NCBI GenBank assembly: GCA_014380365.1
Contig: JACMJZ010000031.1
Coordinates: 124,001-188,000 of the forward strand
DNA: 64,000 nucleotides
Direction: 5' to 3'
Source: Pyrinomonadaceae bacterium
GTDB taxonomy: Bacteria; Acidobacteriota; Blastocatellia; Pyrinomonadales; Pyrinomonadaceae
Positions 42,155 to 51,397 of the stretch are shown one piece after another. A model generated the notes under the pieces. That model did not search any database. It saw only the letters and a list, made by a program, of their open reading frames with translations, and was not told the DNA's origin. The position numbers and the translations under genes were made by a program. Position 1 is the stretch's first letter. The number at the start of each line of letters is the position of its first letter.

Positions 42155-42216
42155 CGATCCACGAAACACACGAAGTTCACGAAAACGCTTAGTGTTGCTT
42201 AGTGTGACTTAGTGGA
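42155..42216. repeat. F5 repeat, copy B (GATCCACGAA)
   Basis: GATCCACGAAACACACGAAG followed by TTCACGAAAACGC and the CTTAGTG repeats TTAGTGTTGCTTAGTGTGAC. The same opening sequence as copy A at 30706, but the right arm is replaced by direct TTAGTG repeats. Confidence 0.6.
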
Positions 42217-42283
42217 CAGGTTTTCTTGCCATTCACCGACGACGTTTCCTATGGCCCATTCGAAGGTTTCGTTCTGCCAAGGC

Positions 42284-42289
42284 TATAAT
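42284..42289 (+). promoter_or_regulatory. candidate -10 box for the aconitase gene
   Basis: TATAAT at 42284-42289, 44 bases before the ATG. The -35 position has no good match, so the promoter assignment is weak. Confidence 0.3.
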
Positions 42290-42332
42290 GAGGCATATAT
42301 AGAGTACGCAATGATTTCAGCAAGGAGTATTG

Positions 42333-44366
42333 ATGAGTTCCGACAAGGTTTCGCAATTGCCAGATAAAATCCAGTTCACCGGTCGCATTCTATTTCTAAC
42401 CGAAGACACTTCCCTGATTCGCCAACAACTAGAAGCCGAAGGCGACGAGCGTGAAAAACTCGAAGCGAAGCTGGCGGCGCGTTTGAGTAAAGACGACCTG
42501 CCGCTCATGAGCAACATCTCGACTGACGAGATCACGCCGGGCTGGGTTTGCTTTTACTACGACGAGACGCTTGGCCAGTACGTTTACGTTGGCGTGCGCG
42601 AGGCGGCAGTCAAGAAAGATGAAATCAAGAACGGCGGGTTCGCCGTAGTCGTCTCCGGCTTGTCGAAGGGCTGCGGGTCGTCGAGAGAGACTGCGCCTTA
42701 CGCCGAGAAGTGGGCTGGCATTCAACTGGTCATCGCCAAGAGCATTGAAAAGATTTACGGGCAGAACTCGCAAAACATCGGCCTGTTGACTTCAACTGAT
42801 CTCGGCTTGGTTGCACGGATCCGCGATGGCGAAGAGATTCCGTTGTCAGAGTTCACCGATGGATTGGATCCGATTTCGCAATCGATTGTGGAACACGGCG
42901 GGCTGTTCAACTACAACAAGGCGCGGTTGGCGGGCGATGTAACCCCGCCGCCCTTAGACACCAAACCGCGCCCGATGACCATCACTGAAAAGATCATCGC
43001 GCGCCATGCGTTTGTGCGCGCCGGCCAGGTTGGCGTCGAGGCCGTGAAACCGGGCGACGCGTTGTTTGCCGTAGCCGACGTGCGCTTCTCGCACGAGTAC
43101 GTGACGCCGATGGCGGAGTCGTTGCTCAAACAGGCGTTGGGGCCGGACGCGCGCGTTTCGGAACCGGAATCGGTCTTTGCGTTTCGCGATCATCTGACCT
43201 TCCTGGGGAAGGTAATGTCGCCGAAGCATCGTGAGATGGGTTTGCTGGAGCGAGCCAACGGATTGGCGACCACCCAGGAAGACTTCACCACGAAGCAGGG
43301 GATCAAACTCTACGGCGAGAATCCCGAGGGCGGCTCTGAAGCAATCTGCCACAACGCCGTCGTCGAAGACCTCGCATTGCCGGGACAGATCGTCATCGGC
43401 ACCGACTCGCACACGTGTATGGCGGGCGTGCTCGGTTGCTTCGCGTTTGGCGTCGGCTCAACCGATATGGCCAACGCCTGGTACGCGAAGGACATTCGCA
43501 TCCGCGTGCCGGAGACCGTGCGGTATGTTCTGAAAGGCAGGAAGCGTTCAGACGTCGCCGCGAAAGACGTGATGCTGGTAATCCTTGCTTCCGACTACAT
43601 GAAGACGAGTAAAGGCATCGGCAAGGTGCTGGAGTTTGCCGGCGACGATCTCAAAAACTGGGCTATGGATGAAAGAGCAACTCTGACAAACATGTCGGTG
43701 GAAGCCGGCGGCACTACTGGAATCATCGAGCCTGATGAATCAACGCTGGACTACATCGTGAAGACCCGCGGACTTGATGCGGACGAAGTGCGCAGGGGAT
43801 TTACTTACAGCGATCCGGATGCCGAGTACGCCGCCACGTTTGAAATCGACCTCGACGAGATCCGGCCGATGGTGGCGTTGCCGGGTGATCCGCGCAACGG
43901 CATTCCGATCGATGAACTTCCTGGCGACGTGAAGATTGATGCGGCTTACGGTGGCTCGTGCACCGGCGGCAAGATGGCCGACATGGATATGTATGCCGAG
44001 GTGTTGCAAAACGCTTTGGAACAGGGCAAGCGCGTCGCTCCCGGTGTTCATCTCTATCTGCAATTCGGCTCGCAAAGGATCAAGCAGTACGCACGCGAGC
44101 GTGGGTACATCGAAATATTTGAACGCGCCGGCGCGGAGTTGATCGATCCGTCCTGCGGCGCTTGCATCAACGCCGGTCCCGGGGCCTCCCCATCAGCAGA
44201 GACTGTTACCGTCAGCGCGCAGAATCGAAACTTCCCCGGCCGCAGTGGCCCCGGGAAGTTGTATCTTGCCTCGCCCTACGTAGTCGCCGCCTCGGCCATC
44301 GCCGGGAAGATCGTCGAGCCATACGAATTCTTGCGTGCGCAAAATGAGGAACTGATCGAGGCGTAG
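42333..44366 (+). CDS. aconitase-superfamily hydratase with swivel domain first
   Basis: Isomerase of the aconitase/isopropylmalate isomerase superfamily, 677 residues from ATG 42333 (AAGGAG 5 bases upstream). The order is unusual: the swivel domain comes first (about 1-170, with GLSKGCGSSRETAPYAEKW), then the catalytic domains. The [4Fe-4S] Cys are in GTDSHTCMAGVLGC (first) and SCGACINAGPG (second and third). GGSCTGGKMADMDMYAEVL is also present. E. coli AcnB has the same swivel-first order but an extra HEAT domain; here none precedes. Aconitate or homoaconitate could be the substrate. With NAD-IDH encoded 10 kb away, a TCA role is likely. Confidence 0.88.
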   Translation: MSSDKVSQLPDKIQFTGRILFLTEDTSLIRQQLEAEGDEREKLEAKLAARLSKDDLPLMSNISTDEITPGWVCFYYDETLGQYVYVGVREAAVKKDEIKNGGFAVVVSGLSKGCGSSRETAPYAEKWAGIQLVIAKSIEKIYGQNSQNIGLLTSTDLGLVARIRDGEEIPLSEFTDGLDPISQSIVEHGGLFNYNKARLAGDVTPPPLDTKPRPMTITEKIIARHAFVRAGQVGVEAVKPGDALFAVADVRFSHEYVTPMAESLLKQALGPDARVSEPESVFAFRDHLTFLGKVMSPKHREMGLLERANGLATTQEDFTTKQGIKLYGENPEGGSEAICHNAVVEDLALPGQIVIGTDSHTCMAGVLGCFAFGVGSTDMANAWYAKDIRIRVPETVRYVLKGRKRSDVAAKDVMLVILASDYMKTSKGIGKVLEFAGDDLKNWAMDERATLTNMSVEAGGTTGIIEPDESTLDYIVKTRGLDADEVRRGFTYSDPDAEYAATFEIDLDEIRPMVALPGDPRNGIPIDELPGDVKIDAAYGGSCTGGKMADMDMYAEVLQNALEQGKRVAPGVHLYLQFGSQRIKQYARERGYIEIFERAGAELIDPSCGACINAGPGASPSAETVTVSAQNRNFPGRSGPGKLYLASPYVVAASAIAGKIVEPYEFLRAQNEELIEA

Positions 44367-44463
44367 TAGCTTCTCTTCTGGCTATATCGACGGCTCCGCA
44401 CATCAGGTGGCAGAGCCACACGACATCATTCGCGCTCCCATTAAATCGTCAAGGCAGGCATCT

Positions 44464-45006
44464 ATGAAGAGACTTTTGACATTTTCGCTGGTATTGGTTC
44501 TCTCCCTCTTTCTGTTGCATGGGGGGAACTCCCTTTCGTCCACACCTCAACCCGCCGATCCAATTCAATCGATTCGGCAGCAATACGCGACAATCAACAA
44601 GGGCACTCGCCGGTACAGGAAGGTCAAGAAAGAGTTGTCGGGCTTCTCGCTCGAAGGTGGCGAGATGACCGCCTACTTTAGCGGCCCGGCGATCGTGAAG
44701 ATCGTTGCGAATCATTTTGGCGAAAGCGGTCGCGCAGTCGAGGAATACTATTATTCCAAAGGGAAGCTGATTTTCGCTTTCCGAAAGGATTATCGCTACG
44801 ACCGGCCGATGAGCGGGAAAGTGGTTTCGACCCAGGAGAACCGCTTCTACTTTCAAAACGACCGGCTAATCAGCTGGGTTAACGAAGACGGAAGACAAGT
44901 TGCGACTGCCACCGACGAGTTTAAGCAGAAACAAGACGAGTACCTGGAATCCTCAAGCAAGTTTCTCACCGGCGCGCGTTCTAAGAACGCAACCATCGAA
45001 GCTTAA
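44464..45006 (+). CDS. hypothetical secreted protein
   Basis: Precursor of 180 residues from the ATG at 44464; the longer reading has only a random leader. Signal peptide about 1-24. The mature part is basic, with the stretches TRRYRKVKKELSGFSLEGG and YYYSKGKLIFAFRKDYRYD, which suggest an all-beta protein such as DUF-type envelope proteins. The family is not recognised. It is followed by a secreted protein gene 27 bases downstream, so the two may form an operon. Confidence 0.65.
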   Translation: MKRLLTFSLVLVLSLFLLHGGNSLSSTPQPADPIQSIRQQYATINKGTRRYRKVKKELSGFSLEGGEMTAYFSGPAIVKIVANHFGESGRAVEEYYYSKGKLIFAFRKDYRYDRPMSGKVVSTQENRFYFQNDRLISWVNEDGRQVATATDEFKQKQDEYLESSSKFLTGARSKNATIEA

Positions 45007-45033
45007 GAAAACCTGTCGGAGAACCGTGTCAGC

Positions 45034-46116
45034 ATGAACCGCAAACTAGCGCAGCCCTTCATCGTCTCATCTGTCGTTCCCAAAATACTTTTCTGTGCGT
45101 TGTTGTTCGGTTCGGCATTTCCCTCGCCGGCCCAAAGGGTTCGCCCGGGAAAGTCGGTGGACCTGGAACAGTTGCGGGTTAAGTTTGAAGCGGCAGTGGG
45201 GAAAGATTTTGAAATCGGTAAAGGTGAATTGAAGGGGCGTTCAAACGCGCGCGGCGGCGGCACGTTCTGGTTGGCACATCTCAAACCAAAGCATCCCGGC
45301 CATTTCCGTTTGACGTATCGCTACAAATACAGCGACCCACACTATTCACACGTTGAACGCGAATTCGGACTGAACGTCGGACGGAAGGGTTGCCGCCGAG
45401 GAGTGCCGAGCTACGGTTCCTACTTCAGATTTTGTCTCGGAGACACAATCATATTTCCCGTCGCCATCTATAATTTCACTGAACATGAGTTCACCCTGAC
45501 CAGCGCTGCGTACACGCCGGAACAGGATGCGGTTTGGGAAAAGGTACGTTCCGAGCTAGCGGATGAGAGCCTGGAACGCTCGCCGGTGAGCAATCCGATT
45601 GCGGAGCATATGCGATACGTCGGCAGCACATTTCACAAAATGCTGCATCGCAACGGAGGTTACACACTTGAAGGTCACGCGGTCTTTGAAGCGCAAAGCC
45701 CCGGCAGGTTCAACCTTTCACTAAGCGCGAAGTTTGCCGATTTGCCGTCCGCAGTGCTTTCAAGCGTGGGAGCCTCGGGCGGGACTTCGATAATTATCGT
45801 GGCGCGCGAGACGCCCGTAACGCTGCTCGCCTCGGGTCACGCAGTGCGCGGCTATCGCATGGGCTACGATGGACGGGAATCCGTCTCATCCACCAGCGGT
45901 GATAGTTATATGACTGACGTAATGATCCTGCAGCCCGGGGACCGCATCTCGCTGAAGTATTACTCCAGCATCCGTTCGGCGCGTTACGAGCGAAGCGAGC
46001 GCTCCGCCCGGAATGTTCCTGACATTGTCCCACCGCCTCGGATCACAAAGCTTCCGTTCGCGCTGAAGACGGAATACAACTTCACAGAATGGCTGGTAGA
46101 TTATTTGCCGCGCTGA
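45034..46116 (+). CDS. hypothetical secreted protein
   Basis: Precursor of 360 residues with a signal peptide (about 1-33). A well-formed mature region (40-180) holds YSDPHYSHVEREFGLNVGRK and a pair of Cys at 119 and 134 that may form a disulfide. The C-terminal half is beta-rich (ETPVTLLASGHAVRGYRMGY and GDRISLKYYSSIRSARYERS). The family is not recognised. It is 27 bases after the preceding secreted-protein gene and ends near the F7 palindrome that separates it from the tricorn gene. Confidence 0.65.
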   Translation: MNRKLAQPFIVSSVVPKILFCALLFGSAFPSPAQRVRPGKSVDLEQLRVKFEAAVGKDFEIGKGELKGRSNARGGGTFWLAHLKPKHPGHFRLTYRYKYSDPHYSHVEREFGLNVGRKGCRRGVPSYGSYFRFCLGDTIIFPVAIYNFTEHEFTLTSAAYTPEQDAVWEKVRSELADESLERSPVSNPIAEHMRYVGSTFHKMLHRNGGYTLEGHAVFEAQSPGRFNLSLSAKFADLPSAVLSSVGASGGTSIIIVARETPVTLLASGHAVRGYRMGYDGRESVSSTSGDSYMTDVMILQPGDRISLKYYSSIRSARYERSERSARNVPDIVPPPRITKLPFALKTEYNFTEWLVDYLPR

Positions 46117-46135
46117 GCTGACAAGAGACCGATTG

Positions 46136-46278
46136 CTGGGAGCGCAGACATGGCGGGGTCGCCAGCGGATGTTTTTCTATCCGATGGGGTGCTCGTCCTG
46201 TCTGCAATGAGCGCGCGAGCGCGAACCGCATTCGCGAGTTGCGCTCGCGTTTGCAGGCAAGATGCCTGCGCTCCCAGC
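46136..46278. repeat. F7 palindrome, copy B (arms CTGGGAGCGCAGAC)
   Basis: Left arm CTGGGAGCGCAGACAT (46136-) and right arm ATGCCTGCGCTCCCAG (46262-46277). The inner part TGTCTGCAATGAGCGCGCGA matches copy A. The right arm abuts the TAA stop of the tricorn gene (46279-46281). Confidence 0.85.
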
Positions 46279-49200
46279 TTATGGTCGTTGGCCCCAGGTG
46301 GGAGGTGGCGGTTCTTTGGTCAGGCGATCGACGGGACGCTCCTTCAATTGCCGCATTGCTTCCTCGACTGCGCGTTCGAGCTGCGGATCGCGTCCGGCGA
46401 TTACGTCCTTCGGCCAGTTCTCCACGTCAATGTCCGGGCCCACACCTTCGTTTTCCACCGCCCACTTCCCATCGCGGGTGAAGAATCCGCCGCGCGGCGC
46501 GATCATGGAGCCGCCATCGATGAAGCCGGGCGTGTCGGCGGTATGCACCAGACCGCCCCAGGTTCGTTTGCCGACCAGCAGGCCAATCTTGCGGCGCCGG
46601 AACATGTAGGGCATCAGGTCGCCGCCGGAGCCGGCCATCTCATTGATGACCATCACCTTTGGTCCCCAAATCCCGGCGGCGGGACTGGTGAAGGGGAAAC
46701 GATCTCCGGCGACGTTGTTGAAGTAGCCGTCAAAGTCGCGCTGCAACACGTCGATGATGTAGTCTGCCGCCGAACCCCCGCCGTTGTAGCGCTCGTCGAT
46801 GATCGCGCCCTTCTTGTCCTGTTGTGAAAAATAGTATCGATTGAAACTCGAATAGCCCGGCTGGCCCGTGTTCGGAAGATAGACGTAGGCGAGTTGACCG
46901 CCTGAAAGCTTTTCAACCAAACGACGGTTTGATTCCACCCAGGCCCTCGAGCGCAGACTCTGCTCGCTGGCTACCGGCACCACGACAACCTGGCGTGCGC
47001 CTTCCGTCGTGGGTTTACTATTTACGGTCAGCGCTGTCTGGCGGTTGGCTGTTCCGTCGAGCAGTCGATAAATATTGTCGGGCGCCTTCAACTCGATCCC
47101 GTTGATCGCGATGATGTAATCGCCGACGGCGACGTTGGCGCCCGGCGCGGCGAGTGGTGCGCGCAATTCCGGATTCCAGTTTTCGTTGTCATAAATCCGA
47201 GTCACTCTGTAGCGGCCATTCTCGATGGCAAAGTCAGCCCCGAGCAGTCCACCCTGCGATGGCGGCACGTCAGGCATGTCGCCGCCGCGCACATACGAAT
47301 GCCCGATTGCGATCTCGGCGCCCATCATGTCCAGAAGGTAGTTCAGATCGGCGCGATGCATTACATACGGCAGCAGCTGGCCGTACATTTCTTTCACGCG
47401 AGTCCAGTCGGAACCATGCATGTTGGGCACGTAAAGATAGTCGCGCTGTTTGCGCCAGCCTTCGTTGAAGATCTGTTTGAACTCTTCCTTCGGCTCGAGA
47501 TACATCCGCAGTCTCACGTTGAGCCGGCCTTGACCCGGTTGCGGCGGATTGCGATCAGCGTCAACTAAAAACAGCGAAGGAGCGGGAGGCGTCGCGCCGG
47601 GTATGGGAGGCCCGCTACCGCCAGGCGCGGCTGCTGCGCGATAGAGAAGTTTGCGGCCATCGGCACTGACATCGAAAGCTGCGACGCCGGTCGCAAAGCT
47701 CGCTGCCTTACGTTCGCTTAAACGGTAACGCCAAAGTTCATTGCCGCCACCGCCGCCTGGCCCAGACGGGCCTCGCGGAGCTTCAAGATAATAGATGGTG
47801 CCGTCGACGCCCGCCTGGAGTTGAGAATACTGGCGCTCCGGCACGCCGGGGATTGAAACGATGCGTTGCGGCAGTCCATCAAAGTCGATCTGAACCACGA
47901 CGGGAGGTCGCGGACGTCTCGGCAGTTGCTGACCCTCACCTTGTGCAGGTTCAGGAGAAGGTTCTGGCGTGGATCCCTGCGTGGGCCGGCCACCTCCGCC
48001 GCCCGGACCACCCGGAGATGATGGAGACGAAGGCGGGGCGCTGCCTACGCCCTTGTCTTCGTCGCTCTCGGGCAGCAGCGGGCTCGCTTCCGTCTTCTTC
48101 AACACTGCGAGATAGAGTCCAAAGGTCGTGTCATGATCGTAAGAGGTCATGTCGAGCCACTGTGAGCGCAGGCCAAAGTCAGTCGAAGCGAGGAACCAGA
48201 GGTACTTTCCGCTCGCATCCCACGCCGGCCAGACCGCATCAGCGAGGCCATCGGTGATCTGTTTAGATTCGCCGGTTTCCACGTTGCTCACGAAGATGGC
48301 GTGATACATCGAGCGCAGACGGCTGGCGTAAGCTACCCACTTCGAGTCGGGACTCCAGACAGGATTGAGCGTGCGCTGCGGCACCATCCAGGGATCGTTG
48401 CCAACAATCTTCGCGGCGCCACTGGCAACGTCGACTACCCACACCTTCAGGTTCGTATCACTGAACAGGATCTTTTTTGAATCTGGTGACCATGACGCGG
48501 TGTAGTAGTGAGTTGGGTTTTTAAGAATGATTTCGCGCGCGGGCGTCAGGCCGTCCTGCGCTTCGATGTAGAGTCGATACTCGGCTGACTTATCGCTGAA
48601 GTAGGAGACGAACTTTCCATCCGGCGACCATGCCGGATCGCGTTCCGCCGATCCACTCGAATTGGTCAGGTTGCGCACGTCGCCCTTCTCGGCGGGGATG
48701 GTGAAGATTTCGCCGCGCGCTTCAGCCACCACACGCCTGCCGGTTGGCGACAGGGCCATGTTCGTCATGCGGTTGGTGACGTCCGTCCAATTCGGCATCA
48801 TCCAGGGAAAGTCGCCGGCAGCGATGATGCTCACAATGCGCGACTTGCCGTTTCCGGGATCGAGTTCATGGACGTAACCCGCCTGCTCAAAGACCAGCGA
48901 GCCCGCGCCGGAGTTAAGTGCCTTGACGTCGAAGTCTTTAAATCGTGTGACCTGCGTTAGCTTTTTGGACGAGCTTTGATATTCCCAAATGTTGGCGACG
49001 CCGTCGCGATCAGAAATGAAGTAGACCGCGTCTCCGATCCAAACCGGATCCACGTCTTTCGAATCAGTCCATGGCGGTGAAACGAGATCGTAGCTCTTGA
49101 GATCCACAATCCAGATCGGACGATTCTGTCCGCCGCGATAATTGCGGCGCTCCTCGTCCCATGAATTGTTCATGCGGTAGGCAATGCGTCCGCCGTCGGC

Positions 49201-49743
49201 GGAAATCTTGCCCTGATAACCGCGCGGCAAGGCCATTGGGGTTTCCACGCCACCCGCAACCGGTACAGTCCAAAAGCGTGGCGCACCGCTCGGCGCCCAG
49301 GTGGCGCGCGCTGAAGTGAACAGGATCGATTTGCCGTCAGGCGTCCAACCCTGGACCAGATCTCCGCCGGGATGCCAGGTAAGTCTGCGGGGTTCTCCTC
49401 CGTCAGTTGCCACCACGTAAGCGTCAACATTGCCGGCATACTCGCCGCTAAACGCGATCCATTTTCCGTCGGGCGAAAAATGTGGATTCAGAGTCTGCCC
49501 CGGGAAACTGGTGATTCGTTGCGCACCCCCGCCCGCGCGAGGAACTGTCCAGATGTTGTTTGCATAGGCGAAAGCAATGCGCGTCGCACTAACGGCCGGG
49601 GTTCGCAGCAGTCGAGTTTGTCCACCTTGTGCCTGGGCGCGCAACGCAAATTGCGTTAACGCAAACACGGCGAGCAGAGTGAAAGTGCAGCAAAGAATTA
49701 TTCGCCTGCGGAGCGGCTCCGCGGGAAACGTATACTCAAGCAT
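46279..49743 (-). CDS. secreted tricorn-type S41 protease
   Basis: Large peptidase of 1154 residues from ATG 49743, with GGAGGA 6 bases before it. A hydrophobic N-terminus (about 13-37, ending LRAQAQ) implies export. Two beta-propellers follow (about 45-620) with PD40-type repeats such as FSPDGKWIAFSGEY and WSPDSKKILFSDT. A Pro/Gly-rich linker with about 40 residues lies near 570-610. The catalytic part has a core domain, a PDZ domain (with VAVGDYIIAINGIELKAPDN) and the S41 domain with YNGGGSAADYIIDVLQ and VMVINEMAGSGGDLMPYMF, Ser of GSGGD being the likely nucleophile. Tricorn trims oligopeptides made by larger proteases; secretion here is unlike the archaeal cytosolic form. Confidence 0.92.
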   Translation of the reverse strand: MLEYTFPAEPLRRRIILCCTFTLLAVFALTQFALRAQAQGGQTRLLRTPAVSATRIAFAYANNIWTVPRAGGGAQRITSFPGQTLNPHFSPDGKWIAFSGEYAGNVDAYVVATDGGEPRRLTWHPGGDLVQGWTPDGKSILFTSARATWAPSGAPRFWTVPVAGGVETPMALPRGYQGKISADGGRIAYRMNNSWDEERRNYRGGQNRPIWIVDLKSYDLVSPPWTDSKDVDPVWIGDAVYFISDRDGVANIWEYQSSSKKLTQVTRFKDFDVKALNSGAGSLVFEQAGYVHELDPGNGKSRIVSIIAAGDFPWMMPNWTDVTNRMTNMALSPTGRRVVAEARGEIFTIPAEKGDVRNLTNSSGSAERDPAWSPDGKFVSYFSDKSAEYRLYIEAQDGLTPAREIILKNPTHYYTASWSPDSKKILFSDTNLKVWVVDVASGAAKIVGNDPWMVPQRTLNPVWSPDSKWVAYASRLRSMYHAIFVSNVETGESKQITDGLADAVWPAWDASGKYLWFLASTDFGLRSQWLDMTSYDHDTTFGLYLAVLKKTEASPLLPESDEDKGVGSAPPSSPSSPGGPGGGGGRPTQGSTPEPSPEPAQGEGQQLPRRPRPPVVVQIDFDGLPQRIVSIPGVPERQYSQLQAGVDGTIYYLEAPRGPSGPGGGGGNELWRYRLSERKAASFATGVAAFDVSADGRKLLYRAAAAPGGSGPPIPGATPPAPSLFLVDADRNPPQPGQGRLNVRLRMYLEPKEEFKQIFNEGWRKQRDYLYVPNMHGSDWTRVKEMYGQLLPYVMHRADLNYLLDMMGAEIAIGHSYVRGGDMPDVPPSQGGLLGADFAIENGRYRVTRIYDNENWNPELRAPLAAPGANVAVGDYIIAINGIELKAPDNIYRLLDGTANRQTALTVNSKPTTEGARQVVVVPVASEQSLRSRAWVESNRRLVEKLSGGQLAYVYLPNTGQPGYSSFNRYYFSQQDKKGAIIDERYNGGGSAADYIIDVLQRDFDGYFNNVAGDRFPFTSPAAGIWGPKVMVINEMAGSGGDLMPYMFRRRKIGLLVGKRTWGGLVHTADTPGFIDGGSMIAPRGGFFTRDGKWAVENEGVGPDIDVENWPKDVIAGRDPQLERAVEEAMRQLKERPVDRLTKEPPPPTWGQRP

Positions 49744-50002
49744 CAACTGTCCTCCAAGGATGACTGTTAGTGGGGTGCTCGTCCGCCCGTGAACGCACGT
49801 GCAAGATCCGCGCGCCACGATCAGATGAGTCCGCATCTTTTAGCACGAAGTATGTTAGCCGGACAATATGTTCTCACCCGGACTGAACACAAAATCTTGC
49901 ATTAACTTTCCGCTTCAAGCTCGTTTCCAAAATTCAGAAGGTCTTTCCATTATTTCGGCGCAAAGGTGCGCGCCGAAAGATCGTTGCCAGATTTGGTAAC
50001 AT

Positions 50003-50167
50003 GGCGGCTTGGCCGCCGCACAGTGCGGTAAGGCTGGCCCTACCGTTAGGTTTCCCGAATTGACTCGAGGCTGTGCCTCTCATTTCATGAGGCATAGCCT
50101 CATAAGAAATTGACACCATGCCCGGAAAGGCAGAGCCTTTCCGCACTGTGCCGCGGCAAAGCCGCAT
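50003..50167. repeat. F2 compound palindrome, copy B
   Basis: GGCGGCTTGGCCGCC, GCACAGTGCGGTAAGGC, a GAGGCTGTGCCTC hairpin and CATGAGGCATAGCCTCAT, and at the right CCTTTCCGCACTGTGCC with GCGGCAAAGCCGC. It matches copy A at 16680-16838 in design and partly in sequence. Confidence 0.8.
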
Positions 50168-50179
50168 GCCTCGGCGGGT

Positions 50180-50208
50180 AAGACACTCGGCTGAACAAGC
50201 GGTATAAT
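50180..50208 (+). promoter_or_regulatory. sigma70-like promoter of the DUF2911 gene
   Basis: AAGACA (50180-50185), 17 bases, TATAAT (50203-50208). AGGAG at 50236-50240 is placed 7 bases before the ATG at 50248. Confidence 0.6.
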
Positions 50209-50247
50209 CAACGCTGCAATTCCTAACGCGTAACCAGGAGACCCACA

Positions 50248-51204
50248 ATGTTCACTCCGAAACGTTCGTTCATTTCTTCCCTTGCTCTCGTAACCCTGAT
50301 GTTGACCGGAGCGCAGTACGCGTCGGCGCAGGTACGCACGCCGCGCGCGAGTCCCAAAGCCAGCGTCATGGCGACCGTCGGCGTCACTGACGTGACGATC
50401 ACTTACAGCCGTCCCGCAGTGAAAGGCAGAACGATCTGGGGCGATCCATTGCCCGAACAGGCAAGCGCCAAGGGCGAGGCCACGCTTGACGATCAGAACC
50501 TGCGTCCCAAGGGCGCTGCCATCGTGCCCTGGGGCCACGCGTGGCGGACCGGTGCCAATGAAGCCACGCAGTTCGTCGTCACCGACGACGCTTTCATCAA
50601 CGGCGAGAAACTTCCGGCAGGCAGTTACAGTCTTCACACCGTGCCGACAAAAAATGAGTGGACACTTATCTTCAACAGTGTGGCGAACCAGTGGGGCAGC
50701 TTCAACTACGATCCCGCCAAGGACACATTGCGCGTGAAGGTGAAGCCGGAGTGGCTTCCCGAGAACAAGGAATGGTTGGAATTCGCCATTGATCCCGTCG
50801 ACGACAGTTCAATCAAAGTCAATATTCGCTGGGAGAAGGTGCGCGTCCCTTTCACCGTCGAAGTCAAAGACGTGAAGGCGCTGGCGCTGCTAAAGGCGCG
50901 TGCTGCGGTAGCGGCGGCCAAGCCGGATGACTTCACGACGCGCCAGCAGGCTGCGAGCTTCGCTTTACAGAACAAGCTCAACGTCGAAGAGGCGATGGGA
51001 TGGCTCGAAGAGTCCATCAAGATCAAGGCAACGATCGGTAACGTCGGACTCAAAGCGCGTACGCTGGCCGAGCAGGGCAAGACCGCCGAGGCCATCGCTG
51101 CCGGTGAGCAAGCCATCCAACTCGGCAAGGACGCCAAAGCCAACCCGGCGGCCATCGCCAACATGGAAAAGCTCGTCGCCGAGTGGAAAGCGAAAAAGAT
51201 GTAA
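50248..51204 (+). CDS. secreted DUF2911-type protein
   Basis: Precursor of 318 residues with a signal peptide (1-27, ending SASAQ or YASAQ). The DUF2911 domain (about 30-195) is recognised by VGVTDVTITYSRPAVKGRTI and the WGHAWRTGANEATQF region, with LPAGSYSLHTVPTKNEWTLI at the end. The C-terminal third (200-318) is helical and TPR-like (AEQGKTAEAIAAGEQAIQLG). The domain is common in Acidobacteriota and Bacteroidota and has no known function. It follows a good promoter, so it is probably well expressed. Confidence 0.88.
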   Translation: MFTPKRSFISSLALVTLMLTGAQYASAQVRTPRASPKASVMATVGVTDVTITYSRPAVKGRTIWGDPLPEQASAKGEATLDDQNLRPKGAAIVPWGHAWRTGANEATQFVVTDDAFINGEKLPAGSYSLHTVPTKNEWTLIFNSVANQWGSFNYDPAKDTLRVKVKPEWLPENKEWLEFAIDPVDDSSIKVNIRWEKVRVPFTVEVKDVKALALLKARAAVAAAKPDDFTTRQQAASFALQNKLNVEEAMGWLEESIKIKATIGNVGLKARTLAEQGKTAEAIAAGEQAIQLGKDAKANPAAIANMEKLVAEWKAKKM

Positions 51205-51209
51205 CCCAA

Positions 51210-51238
51210 GCAGAAGCCCGACCGTAAGGGAGGGCTCA
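51210..51238. repeat. F1 single arm, copy D
   Basis: GCAGAAGCCCGACCGTAAGG followed by GAGGGCTC. Same arm sequence as F1 copies A-C but no mirror arm. It starts 5 bases after the TAA stop of the DUF2911 gene. Confidence 0.7.
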
Positions 51239-51296
51239 TCTCAAAGCCAGCTCTTAAGGTTAGGCCTCAGCTCAATCATCCTCTCCTTAACCAGGG

Positions 51297-51328
51297 ATAT
51301 GTAAAGTTACAATCGTAACTTTACATAT
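51297..51328. promoter_or_regulatory. perfect 14-bp palindrome, candidate operator upstream of the CYTH gene
   Basis: ATATGTAAAGTTAC-AATC-GTAACTTTACATAT, two perfect 14-base arms with a four-base loop. A degenerate half copy (GATATGTAAGGTT) follows at 51338. AT-rich and without a T-tract, so an operator is more likely than a terminator. Confidence 0.5.
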
Positions 51329-51397
51329 GGTGTCCTGATATGTAAGGTTCGCGCCTTAAGTCTTACATTTGTTGCGTTGGTAATTGCCGATCCACGA

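Noticed and set aside
51297-51328. Rho-independent terminator after the DUF2911 gene
   Set aside because: The stem is AT-rich, is placed 93 bases beyond the stop and has no T-tract; an operator is more likely.
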